From assembly GCA_944323135.1 (NCBI GenBank), contig CALURI010000015.1, positions 1 to 50,348 on the forward strand: a stretch of DNA of 50,348 bases, given 5' to 3'. The notes beneath the pieces were generated by a model. It searched no databases. It was not told the origin of the DNA and was given only the letters and a program-made list of their open reading frames with translations. This DNA comes from Candidatus Gastranaerophilales bacterium. GTDB taxonomy: Bacteria; Cyanobacteriota; Vampirovibrionia; Gastranaerophilales; Gastranaerophilaceae. This document shows positions 35,930 through 44,505 of this stretch, in pieces. Position 1 is the stretch's first letter, and every line of letters starts with the position of its first letter. The position numbers and the translations under genes are program-made.

Positions 35930-36727
35930 ATGGGAAATTCAATACTAAGTGAGATAAGAAAAACTATCGTAAAAATGGTGCATAAAGCGTGTGTATCACA
36001 TGTCGGTGCTGCAATGAGTGTAGTTGATATATTGTATACTTTGTACTTTGATGTCGCAAATATTAGTAAGGACAATATCAATTCACCTGATAGAGATATA
36101 ATTATATTGAGTAAAGGACATTCAAGTGCAGCTTTATACTCTGTTTTATATCATAAAGGTTTTTTGTCAAAAGATTACATTGAAAATTATTCAATTGATG
36201 GCGGCTCTTTACCTTGTCATATTGATAAAGAAAAGTCTCCGTTTTTTGAAGTTTCTTCAGGATCATTGGGACATGGACCTTCTTTGGGTGCTGGTTTTGC
36301 ATTAGCAAAAAAAATGGATAAAAATTCAGGAAGAGTCTTTGTGATATGCGGGGATGGAGAGTGTAACGAGGGCTCAGTATGGGAAGCTTTGATGTTTGCT
36401 TCTACACACAAACTTGATAATTTTGTATTTATTGTTGATTATAACAAATTTCAAGGTTTCGGAGCTACCAATGAGGTTATAAACCAATCAAATATTGCAG
36501 AAAGGGTAAAGTCTTTTGGGTTTGATACTTTAGTTATTGACGGGAATAATCTTGATGAATTAAAAACAGCATTGAATCACAAGAGTGATAGACCTGTTGC
36601 AATTATTGCTGATACAACAAAAGGTAAGGGTGTGTCATTTATGGAAAACAGACTTGAATGGCATTACAAATCACCTAATGATGAACAGTTAGAAATTGCA
36701 TTAGCTGAAATTGAGGAGAAATATTAA
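35930..36727 (+). CDS. Split transketolase, N-terminal (ThDP-binding) subunit
   Basis: 265-aa protein corresponding to the first half of transketolase. SKGHSS (residues 61-66), GSLGHGPSLG and the thiamine diphosphate motif GDG (141-143) ... Asn172 (VDYNKFQG) are intact. I place the start at ATG 35930, seven bases after AGGTGG; an upstream in-frame TTG at 35897 lies inside rfbH. It overlaps its C-terminal partner by one base. Its position right after rfbFGH suggests a sugar-specific ketol-transfer enzyme rather than pentose phosphate metabolism. Confidence 0.9.
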   Translation: MGNSILSEIRKTIVKMVHKACVSHVGAAMSVVDILYTLYFDVANISKDNINSPDRDIIILSKGHSSAALYSVLYHKGFLSKDYIENYSIDGGSLPCHIDKEKSPFFEVSSGSLGHGPSLGAGFALAKKMDKNSGRVFVICGDGECNEGSVWEALMFASTHKLDNFVFIVDYNKFQGFGATNEVINQSNIAERVKSFGFDTLVIDGNNLDELKTALNHKSDRPVAIIADTTKGKGVSFMENRLEWHYKSPNDEQLEIALAEIEEKY

Positions 36728-37614
36728 TGAGAAAGACTTTTATAAATACATTAATAGAGCTTGCAAGGAAAGATAAAGATATTGTATTAATTACTCCTGA
36801 TATGGGCTTTTCTGTATTAGAACCGTTTTTTGAGGAATTTCCGGAACGTTCTATAAATTGTGGAATTGCCGAACAAAATGCTATTTCATTAGCGGCAGGA
36901 TTGGCTTTGGCCGGTAAAAAACCTTATGTTTATACAATTATCCCATTTCTTGTGGAAAGAGCATTTGAACAAGTCCGTTTAGATGTAGCTTATATGTGTA
37001 CAAATGTTAAATTAATAGGTATTGGTGCAGGTTTTACATATGGCGCGGCTGGAGCAACTCACCATGCGATTGAAGATATTTCTTTGATGAGAAGTTTACC
37101 TAATATGACCGTGTGTTGTCCGGGGGATAACAATGAGGCTGAACAACTTGTTCGTCAGTCTATTGAAACTATAGGACCGATGTATATAAGAATAGGTCGT
37201 CACAACAGAGGTGTTTTTGATAATAACAAAATTGAGATAGGAAAGGCTTCTGTAATAAAAGAAGGAAAGGGTATTGCTGTAATTTCAACAAGCAATATGC
37301 TACCTGATGCTGCAGGTTATTGTAAAAAATTGGAAGCAGAAGGTAGAAACCCTTATTTTATAAGTATGCATACCGTAAAACCTATCGATAAGACTATTAT
37401 TGAAAAATTGGTAAATGATGGAGTTGAAATTCATACACTTGAAGAACATAGTATAATCGGCGGTTTAGGAAGTGCTGTTGCAGAAGTAATTGCAGAAAGC
37501 GGTAAAGGAGTTAAATTCAAAAGAATAGGAATTCCTGATACATTTTCACACTATATAGGTAGTCAAAAATACATTAAAGAACAATTCGGTTTATACTTTG
37601 GTGAGGAATATTAA
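36727..37614 (+). CDS. Split transketolase, C-terminal subunit
   Basis: 295-aa partner of the preceding gene, with the pyrimidine-binding and C-terminal domains. The catalytic glutamate that activates ThDP is Glu49 in GIAEQNA; GAAGATHHAIEDI and GPMYIRIGR are family motifs. Together the halves total about 560 aa, shorter than housekeeping transketolase (about 660), as is usual for split forms in sugar and cofactor clusters. In this context it could transfer a two-carbon unit to the 4-keto group made by RfbH, giving a branched-chain sugar. That is inference. Confidence 0.9.
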   Translation: MRKTFINTLIELARKDKDIVLITPDMGFSVLEPFFEEFPERSINCGIAEQNAISLAAGLALAGKKPYVYTIIPFLVERAFEQVRLDVAYMCTNVKLIGIGAGFTYGAAGATHHAIEDISLMRSLPNMTVCCPGDNNEAEQLVRQSIETIGPMYIRIGRHNRGVFDNNKIEIGKASVIKEGKGIAVISTSNMLPDAAGYCKKLEAEGRNPYFISMHTVKPIDKTIIEKLVNDGVEIHTLEEHSIIGGLGSAVAEVIAESGKGVKFKRIGIPDTFSHYIGSQKYIKEQFGLYFGEEY

Positions 37615-37617
37615 AGC

Positions 37618-38340
37618 ATGAAGCTATTAAGATACGATAAAATTGGAGATAGAAGATGCTTTAAAATATTTGGATTTATAAAAATTTCTTTCCATAAAAG
37701 AAAGAAGTATATAGATGGTTTAAAAGTAATCAATCTAGGAAAAAATAATATATTCAAGCATAAATCAAGTAATCAAGTAAGCTGCAAAAATAGCTTGATC
37801 ATTATTAAGGGTAGCAATAATAGTATTGAAATTGGAGAAAATATAAATTTAATTAATACCCATATAGAAATATGGGGTGATAATGTTGTTGTCAACATTG
37901 GAAATAATTGTTTATTCAATAAAGTTTATGGTGTTTTTTGTGGAAGTCATGCTCCTGAAGATAAAATTACAGTAAATATAGGTAATAATTTTTTTAATAC
38001 TGAGGATTTACAAATATTTGTTGGTGGTGGTAAAAATACAAGTTTAGAAATTGGTGATAATTGCTTATTTTCGCGTAGGATATCCATTTATGCACATGAT
38101 GGTCATAAAATTTATGATAAAGGGACTGTGAATTTAATTAATAAGCCAAAGAATTCTCTGAAAATAGGTAATCATGTATGGATTTGTCATGGTGTAAATA
38201 TTTTAAAAGGGAGCTGTATTCCAAATAATACAGTAGTTGGAGCAGGAAGTGTAGTCACAAAAATATTTACGGAAGAAAATACATCTATTGGAGGCAATCC
38301 TGCTCGTGTTATAAAGAGAAAGATTGATTGGGAGAGATAA
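37618..38340 (+). CDS. Left-handed beta-helix (hexapeptide) acyltransferase
   Basis: 240-aa soluble acyltransferase with many imperfect hexapeptide repeats (for example SIEIGEN, VNIGNN, LEIGDN, LKIGNH). The C-terminal half carries YAHDGHKIYD with His163 as the probable catalytic base, then HVWICHGVNILKG, VVGAGSVVTK and GGNPARVIK, as in WbbJ/CatB-type O-acetyltransferases. A basic N-terminal segment of about 45 residues precedes the helix. It probably acetylates a cytoplasmic sugar nucleotide or lipid-linked sugar. It follows the transketolase gene by three bases. Confidence 0.9.
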   Translation: MKLLRYDKIGDRRCFKIFGFIKISFHKRKKYIDGLKVINLGKNNIFKHKSSNQVSCKNSLIIIKGSNNSIEIGENINLINTHIEIWGDNVVVNIGNNCLFNKVYGVFCGSHAPEDKITVNIGNNFFNTEDLQIFVGGGKNTSLEIGDNCLFSRRISIYAHDGHKIYDKGTVNLINKPKNSLKIGNHVWICHGVNILKGSCIPNNTVVGAGSVVTKIFTEENTSIGGNPARVIKRKIDWER

Positions 38341-38344
38341 AAAA

Positions 38345-39178
38345 ATGAAAAATATATTATTAACAGGATCCGGAGGATTTATCGGTTCTCATATAAAGGA
38401 AGCTTTAGCTGGTAAGTTCAATTTATTTATTCCAAGAAGTTTTCAGCTAAATTTGTTGGACAAAGATGCTGTAAAAAAATATGTCGAAGATAATAGTATA
38501 GAATTTATTATACATTCTGCATCTTGCGGAGTGAGAATTTCTCCTGAAGCAACAATTGATGAAGTCGCAAAACCTAATATTGAAATGTTTACAAATCTTG
38601 CAGATTTAACATCAAAAGATTGTCCAATGATTACAATAGGTTCCGGTGCAGAGTATGATAAAAGTCGTCCGCTTTGTAAAATTAACGAAAGCGATTTTGG
38701 CAAATCTATTCCAAAAGATCCTTATGGATATTCAAAATATCTTATTTCAAAAATGATAGAAGAAAGGGAAAATATCTTAAATCTTAGAGTGTTTGGAATT
38801 TACGGTTCAGGAGAGGACAAATCAAGAGTTACGTCTTGTATTGTAAATTCAAACAAAGCCAAAGAACCTATTGTATTAAATCAAAATGTAAAATTTGATT
38901 TTCTATACATAGATGATTTTTGTAAGATTGTAGAGTATTTTGTTAATAATCCTACAGATGAAAAATTTATTAATGTTACCCCAACAAAGAGTATTGAAAT
39001 TCTTGATTTGGCAAAAATTGTAAATAGTTTTTCTAATTATAAATCTGAAATTATAGTAAAAAATCCTGGTATGAATAAAGAATACACAGGAGATAACACA
39101 AAATTGTTGAGTATTATAAAAGATTTTGCATTTACATCTTATGAAGATGGAATGAAAAATTTTTATAAACAAATATAG
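38345..39178 (+). CDS. NAD(P)-dependent sugar reductase/epimerase (RfbJ-like)
   Basis: Extended SDR-fold enzyme, 277 aa. The cofactor motif is GSGGFIGSH near the N-terminus, and PYGYSK supplies the Tyr-x3-Lys pair. Length and divergence resemble abequose/paratose synthases (RfbJ/RfbS) and the reductases that finish CDP-3,6-dideoxy or branched sugars. I start at ATG 38345, just after the upstream stop with GGGAGAG at good spacing; an in-frame TTG at 38324 lies inside the acyltransferase gene. It most likely reduces the 4-keto sugar, or the side-chain ketone if the transketolase adds one. Confidence 0.85.
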   Translation: MKNILLTGSGGFIGSHIKEALAGKFNLFIPRSFQLNLLDKDAVKKYVEDNSIEFIIHSASCGVRISPEATIDEVAKPNIEMFTNLADLTSKDCPMITIGSGAEYDKSRPLCKINESDFGKSIPKDPYGYSKYLISKMIEERENILNLRVFGIYGSGEDKSRVTSCIVNSNKAKEPIVLNQNVKFDFLYIDDFCKIVEYFVNNPTDEKFINVTPTKSIEILDLAKIVNSFSNYKSEIIVKNPGMNKEYTGDNTKLLSIIKDFAFTSYEDGMKNFYKQI

Positions 39179-39187
39179 GATTTTTAT

Positions 39188-40341
39188 TTGGAGCTAAGAA
39201 TTGTGAATTATATGGAAGGATTAAAGAGAAAAAATTTAGATTATATTGATTATTTTAGAGCGGTAGCAATTATTTTTATTGTTGCGGGGCATACTTTAGT
39301 TTGGGGCAAAAGTACAATGTTGGAGTTTAATACTCTGTTATTTGCAGGTGGAACTTATTTTTTTGTATTTATTGCCGGATTTTTATTTCAGTATTTATCT
39401 TATAAATTTGATGTAAAAACGTATTTTAAAAAAAAATTATTAAATGTCATATGCCCATTTTTAGTTACTTTATTGCCTGTGTCGTTTTTATATGCATATC
39501 AAAATATAGATAATTGGGCTTTTCAACAAGCTAGTTTTGGAGTTCGTTTTTTTGCAGTTACTATTGGTGGATATATAGTTAATGGTCCAGTTTGGTTTAT
39601 TGGTATGATAGCTATAATGTTTTTATTTTCTCCTTTATTTTTGGCATCAAGGAAAAATAAAAAAATTCATATAACACTTTTGTTGTCTTCTTTAATTTTA
39701 TGTTTAATTATTCCAAGATATTCAAGTGTGAATATGTTTATAGGTTTTAATCCTTATGAATCTTCTGTTTGGAAAATCCTTTTTCTAAATTTATCATATT
39801 ACATAAAGATTTTTTTACATTTTGTTTTTATTTATCTATTTGGTATGGAAGTTTGTGTATTAATAAATAAATACTATGATAAAATCAAAGCAAATTTAAA
39901 ATCAATTTTTCAAATTTCGTTATTTTTATATATATATTCCATTTTATAACTCAATTATTTATTTTTAAAACAACAAACAACATACAATTTATTTCAAAAT
40001 TTATAGAAACTGTTGTTCTTTTAAGTGGATTGATGTTGTCAGAAGATAAAATAAAAAATAATAAAATTTTGGATAAATCTTTAAAATTTGTTGCAAAATA
40101 TTCTTTTGGGATATTCTTTATTCATTACTATATAATTAACTATGCTTATTTTCATACGATATATACTCAGCGTAACTGTCGTAATTACTTGTTTATAGGT
40201 AAAAATACTTTAGCTTGTTGTTTGTCTTCGATAGAATTATTTATTGTAACATTTTTTGGCAGTATATTATTTTTGTTTATTGTAAAATTAATTTTAAATA
40301 AAATAGGTATAAAAAATACAAGAATATTTATAGGAGTGTAA
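39188..40341 (+). pseudogene. Acyltransferase-3 gene, frame broken at a (TA)5 tract
   Basis: Third membrane acyltransferase of this family, split by a frameshift. The first part (39188-39949; LDYIDYFRAVAI, His35 in VAGHTLVW) ends prematurely in YIYSIL. The frame that continues the protein is shifted by +2 and stays open through the join, reading FHFITQLFIFK and on to the C-terminus (stop 40339-40341). At 39927-39936 there is TATATATATA; removing one TA unit gives one unbroken frame of about 383 codons, the normal family length. So the gene is either off by slippage, a recent pseudogene, or a sequencing error. The start is TTG 39188 or GTG 39203 (GGAG nine bases upstream). It sits in the sugar operon between the reductase and the FkbM methyltransferase. 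Confidence 0.85.
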
Positions 40342-40347
40342 TATTAA

Positions 40348-41364
40348 ATGGATTTGATAAAAGATTTAGATAACATTACGAACAAGTATGTAAATTATAT
40401 TAGGTATTGGTTTGATAGAGGACAATACTCTTTTGATATGCATGAAAAGTGGTTTGGAAGGGAAAATTTAAATTTATTTAATGGTGATATTGAAAATAAA
40501 TATAAAAACTTAATTAGGGGCTTGGATTCAAAAAGTATAGATATAATAGATAGAATAATATTTAGAATTCAGGAATATTTTAGAACCGGAAGTCCTTATT
40601 TTACTATGTCTGATGAAGAAAGAACTGAGTTTTTGGATTTACATAAACATTTGTATTCCAAAATTTTAAAACTTTCAGAAAATGTATATTATTGGAACGG
40701 ATATAATCTGCCGGTAAATGCTTTTGAACCAAATGTGTTTTATCATAAATATTATCTGCCTGAAATTTCAAATAAAAAACAAATAAAAAATAAAAACATA
40801 ATAGATGTAGGAGGTTATGTTGGGGATTCAGCTTTGGTATTCTCAAAGTTTACCAATAAAAAAGTTTATACATTTGAACCGACTTCATTCTTGTATGATA
40901 GTATTTTAAAAACAATTCAATTAAACAAATTACAAAATGTAGTTCCTGTTAAAAAAGGTTTGGGCTCAAATATTTCGAAAAAGGATATTTATATAGCATC
41001 CTTTGGTGGTTCAACTTTTGTTGATAGAAAGTGTTACGAAAATAATCAAAAAGAAACAGTTGAAATCACAACTCTTGATGATTTTGTAGAAAATAATAAT
41101 ATTAAAGTAGGGCTAATAAAAGTTGATATTGAGGGTGCAGAACAGGAATTCTTAAAAGGTGCAATAAATACTATTAAAAAGCAAAAACCTGTTTTGTTGA
41201 TTAGTATTTATCATAATTTTGATGACTTTTTTAATATTAAACCTTTAATAGAAAGTTGGGATCTAGGGTATAAATTTAAGATTATGAAACCAATAAACGG
41301 TCAAGTTTATACTGAAACGATATTGATAGCTGAAAGGGATAGAAAATGGACTATAAGAATTTAG
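40348..41364 (+). CDS. FkbM-family SAM-dependent methyltransferase
   Basis: 338-aa cytoplasmic protein. The C-terminal half (from about residue 145) is a class I methyltransferase of the FkbM family: IIDVGGYVGDSA (Asp153 begins the SAM-binding loop), VYTFEPTSF and the family-typical IKVDIEGAEQEFL. The N-terminal 140 residues are a helical extension of unknown role, common in FkbM proteins of polysaccharide clusters. Expected activity is O-methylation of a sugar. It follows the broken acyltransferase by six bases, with AGGAG about ten bases before the ATG, and overlaps the next gene by 19 bases. Confidence 0.9.
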   Translation: MDLIKDLDNITNKYVNYIRYWFDRGQYSFDMHEKWFGRENLNLFNGDIENKYKNLIRGLDSKSIDIIDRIIFRIQEYFRTGSPYFTMSDEERTEFLDLHKHLYSKILKLSENVYYWNGYNLPVNAFEPNVFYHKYYLPEISNKKQIKNKNIIDVGGYVGDSALVFSKFTNKKVYTFEPTSFLYDSILKTIQLNKLQNVVPVKKGLGSNISKKDIYIASFGGSTFVDRKCYENNQKETVEITTLDDFVENNNIKVGLIKVDIEGAEQEFLKGAINTIKKQKPVLLISIYHNFDDFFNIKPLIESWDLGYKFKIMKPINGQVYTETILIAERDRKWTIRI

Positions 41365-42332
41365 ATGTATTTGTTTTAACATATAATCGTGCTGAATATT
41401 TGCGAGTAATGCTTGAAAGCCTTTGTACGCAAATAGCAAAAGGGTTTAATATAAAAGTTTTAAATAATTGTAGTACAGATAATACTTTAGAGGTTATCGA
41501 AGAAATCAAGAAAAAATACCCTGATAGAAATATATCTGTAATTACTCATGAAAAGAATTTGGGTAATGTTGGTAATTTCAAAAGATCTCAGGAACTTGCA
41601 GAAAATGAGTATACTGCGATATTTCATGATGACGATGCTATTCATCCTGAGTACATTGAAACCGCAATGAAAATATTTGAAGAAAATCCTGATGTAGTTA
41701 TGTGTTCTGGCAGCCTGTGGGGGGTATATAATGTAAGTAATGATGATTGGGATATATTATATAAAGATTATTATAAGTATAATAAAGATGATGGAATTTA
41801 TTATAATTTATTGATAAACAGACCTACTTTTGCTTCAAATATTTATAAAACGAAAATTTATAAGGAAATTGAATATCATCCTGAACTGTATGGAAAATTG
41901 CATGACATTATATTTATGTTAGATATAAATAGGCTTGGTGCAGTTGCTTTTATAATCGGTACTTGTATAAGATGGCGTCAAAGTGCTAATAATGATTCAA
42001 ATAATTTATCAACTGGTCCATTTCCGGATGAAATTGCAAATATAATTAACAGAATTGCTTATTTGAATAAAAAACATAGTTTTTTAGGTAAAGCTTTATT
42101 ATGGAACTTCGCATATTTTTTATATCGTTGGAGTATTTTAAAGCGTTTTGAATCTTGGGAAGAATTTACAAAGAGGTTGATTAAAAAAACAGATAAAGAG
42201 GCTGCATTTTCAAAATTAGAAGTATTTTTATATAGTAAAAAATGGTATATTAAAATATTTAAAAAATTAATAAAAAAACGGGCAAAATATTATAAGAAGA
42301 AATTATATAGGAATTATGACAGTCGATTCTAA
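41346..42332 (+). CDS. GT2-family glycosyltransferase
   Basis: GT-A fold transferase, 328 aa. VFVLTYNRAEYL (residues 8-19), VLNNCS (38-43) and FHDDD (93-97) form the donor-binding site. It resembles the next gene and the GT2 at 31648-32682 in its N-terminal half, so the three may be old paralogues with different specificity. The C-terminus is strongly basic (many Lys and Arg), consistent with peripheral membrane binding. It overlaps both neighbours (19 and 17 bases). Confidence 0.9.
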   Translation: MDYKNLDVFVLTYNRAEYLRVMLESLCTQIAKGFNIKVLNNCSTDNTLEVIEEIKKKYPDRNISVITHEKNLGNVGNFKRSQELAENEYTAIFHDDDAIHPEYIETAMKIFEENPDVVMCSGSLWGVYNVSNDDWDILYKDYYKYNKDDGIYYNLLINRPTFASNIYKTKIYKEIEYHPELYGKLHDIIFMLDINRLGAVAFIIGTCIRWRQSANNDSNNLSTGPFPDEIANIINRIAYLNKKHSFLGKALLWNFAYFLYRWSILKRFESWEEFTKRLIKKTDKEAAFSKLEVFLYSKKWYIKIFKKLIKKRAKYYKKKLYRNYDSRF

Positions 42333-43632
42333 ATTATTATCAATTTGTATTCCTACATATAATGGTGGAAAATATATTCAAAATAATATTGATATTATTA
42401 TTAGGCAAATAAAAGAATATAATTTGTTAGGTGTAGAAATTATAGTATCTGATAATTGCTCTACTGATAATATGAGTGATATTATGGCAGAATATCAGAA
42501 AAAATACCCTGATATTATTCGCTATAACTGTAATGATGTGAATGTTGGCTACGACAAAAATGTTATGAAATGTTGTGAGTTAGCTCAAGGAAAGTTTATT
42601 CATTTATTTGGCGATGATGATTTATATTCCCCAAACGGTTTAAAAAGATTATATGATATTTTAGCCAAGAATGAAGATTTATCTATACTTGTTTTATCTA
42701 ATTATTATTTAAGAGATGATGATTATCATGGCTTAATTTTATCCAGAAAATCTGAAAATGAAAAATACATATTAGAAGACAAAATATATTTAAATGATTC
42801 AGATAATTTTATAATAGATATTGAAGATAGAGCTTGGCCTAACACTAATCTTGTTTTTAGAAAAGAATATTTTAGGCAAATTCCTAATCTTGAAAATTTT
42901 TATAAAAAAGATTGGATTCATTTATATATTCTTCTTTATATAGCTAAAAAATGGCCTAATTGTTATTTGTTTGCAGATAAATATCCGATTGTAATTAATC
43001 GTGTAGGGGTTCAAAGTTGGTTGAATAATATTGATGGTCCTAGAATTTATTTTAATAATTTGTGGGTTTATAGTTTTGCCAATAAGTTGGGGTATTCTGA
43101 AAAAGTTTTTGATTGGTATCGTAAAACTTTGTTAAGTGAATATATTAAAAATATAACGTTTAGACGTTCGAATAATTTTTTTATAAATATATGGTATATT
43201 ATAAAATATTTTAGATATTGGAATGATTTACCAGATTTTTATGCAAAATTTATAATGAAATATTTAAAACCTGTGGAAACTATATTTTCAATCAAAAATG
43301 AAAAAACTCTTTCGAAAAAATGTAAAATTTTAACAATATTAGGATTTAGATTTTGTTTAAAAGAATATAGCAAACCTGTATTAGTACTGCTAAATAAATT
43401 AAAAAAAACTGATATAATATTAATTCAAAATCAGAAAGGTAATTTAAAACAGTTTATTAAAGGTGATTTATATATTGAATTGTCAGAAATTTTGAGAAAT
43501 CTTCCTCAGGGTGTGTCTATTCCGGAAAAATTTAATAAAAGAATAACGAGATTAAAAAATAAAAAATTGATACCTTATTCATATTATTTATTTGATTGTA
43601 TGGAAATTCAAAAATTTATAAATATAAATTGA
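42316..43632 (+). CDS. GT2-family glycosyltransferase with C-terminal extension
   Basis: 438-aa GT-A transferase with ICIPTYNGGKY (residues 10-20), VSDNCS (44-49) and FGDDD (98-102). After the catalytic domain (to about residue 310) comes an extra basic segment of more than 100 residues that I cannot assign; it contains a short hydrophobic patch (CKILTILGFRFCL) and ends near KFININ. It is the last gene of the long overlapping run that starts at 31648, and a 102-base gap follows. Confidence 0.88.
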   Translation: MTVDSKLLSICIPTYNGGKYIQNNIDIIIRQIKEYNLLGVEIIVSDNCSTDNMSDIMAEYQKKYPDIIRYNCNDVNVGYDKNVMKCCELAQGKFIHLFGDDDLYSPNGLKRLYDILAKNEDLSILVLSNYYLRDDDYHGLILSRKSENEKYILEDKIYLNDSDNFIIDIEDRAWPNTNLVFRKEYFRQIPNLENFYKKDWIHLYILLYIAKKWPNCYLFADKYPIVINRVGVQSWLNNIDGPRIYFNNLWVYSFANKLGYSEKVFDWYRKTLLSEYIKNITFRRSNNFFINIWYIIKYFRYWNDLPDFYAKFIMKYLKPVETIFSIKNEKTLSKKCKILTILGFRFCLKEYSKPVLVLLNKLKKTDIILIQNQKGNLKQFIKGDLYIELSEILRNLPQGVSIPEKFNKRITRLKNKKLIPYSYYLFDCMEIQKFININ

Positions 43633-43695
43633 TAAAAATAGAAATTAATACTAATAGCTATATTCAAAAATATTTAAGGATATTAATTTAATATT

Positions 43696-43727
43696 TATGA
43701 TAAAATAGTCAATGTAATATTTAAGGG
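43696..43727 (+). promoter_or_regulatory. Promoter and ribosome site of the nucleotidyltransferase triad
   Basis: In the 102-base gap, TATGAT (43696-43701) and the adjoining TAAAAT (43701-43706) are possible -10 elements. AAGGG (43723-43727) lies seven bases before the ATG at 43735. The gap and the good ribosome site suggest a separate transcript for the three genes that follow. Confidence 0.35.
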
Positions 43728-43734
43728 TAGTATA

Positions 43735-44505
43735 ATGACTAATAAATCTGATTTATTAAATATAAATGTAGAAGCACCTATAAATATTGTTATCCCAATG
43801 GCAGGAGCTGGTAGCCGTTTTGCTGTTGAAGGGTATGATGTTCCTAAACCGTTTATAGAATTTAGCGGGAAGATGATGATTGAACATGTTCTTGAAAGTT
43901 TTAAGTTAATAAATTCAAATATCATTTTAGTGCTTCAAGAAAAATTCTTAAAAGATGAAGAATGTCAATTAAAATATTTAAAGGAAAAATATATTTTAGA
44001 ATATGTAACTGTTCCAAAATTGACAATGGGAGCTGCGATTACTGCTTTGGCTGCACATAAGTCGATAAAGCCCGAATATGATATTATTTTTGCGGATTCA
44101 GATAATATATTTGATTGTTTTGATGTATGTAATTTTATTTCAAATATAAGAGATAGAAAATTAGACGGGGCATTATTAACAATAAATTCTGAAAATCCCT
44201 GCTTTTCTTATGCAAGTGTTGATAAAGACGGGTATTTAATAGAGACAAAAGAAAAATCAGTTATTTCAAATCATGCAATTTGCGGGATGTATTATTTTAG
44301 AAATGTTGAATTATTTAAAGATGCGGTAATAGATCTTGTTGTTGCAAATGATTTACAAAAAGGCGAATTTTATATGTCAGGAGTTTATAATCATTTAAAG
44401 AAATTAAATGGTAAAATAGGGGTTTTTGATATAAAACATTTTGATTGTGTGGGAACTCCGGAACAATTAAAGGAATATATCGGGAGGGATTTTGCAAAAG
44501 TTTAA
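43735..44505 (+). CDS. Sugar-1-phosphate nucleotidyltransferase family protein
   Basis: 256-aa enzyme of the NTP_transferase family. IPMAGAGSRF (Gly24 to Arg28) is the nucleotide-binding loop, PKPF (37-40) the conserved lysine motif, and IIFADSDNIFD the metal-binding aspartate. It should activate a phosphorylated sugar, polyol or similar compound as an NDP derivative. It differs strongly from RfbF, so it feeds a different building block. It overlaps the following fusion gene by 14 bases, and with the HAD phosphatase forms a three-gene unit. Confidence 0.87.
   Translation: MTNKSDLLNINVEAPINIVIPMAGAGSRFAVEGYDVPKPFIEFSGKMMIEHVLESFKLINSNIILVLQEKFLKDEECQLKYLKEKYILEYVTVPKLTMGAAITALAAHKSIKPEYDIIFADSDNIFDCFDVCNFISNIRDRKLDGALLTINSENPCFSYASVDKDGYLIETKEKSVISNHAICGMYYFRNVELFKDAVIDLVVANDLQKGEFYMSGVYNHLKKLNGKIGVFDIKHFDCVGTPEQLKEYIGRDFAKV

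Noticed and set aside
36727-37614. DXP synthase or pyruvate dehydrogenase E1 beta subunit
   Set aside because: The partner N-terminal gene carries transketolase-type SKGH and GDGECNEG motifs, and total length and motif order match split transketolase.
38324-38344. TTG start for the RfbJ-like reductase
   Set aside because: It overlaps the acyltransferase gene and adds charged residues before the Rossmann strand; ATG 38345 follows a good GGGAGAG.
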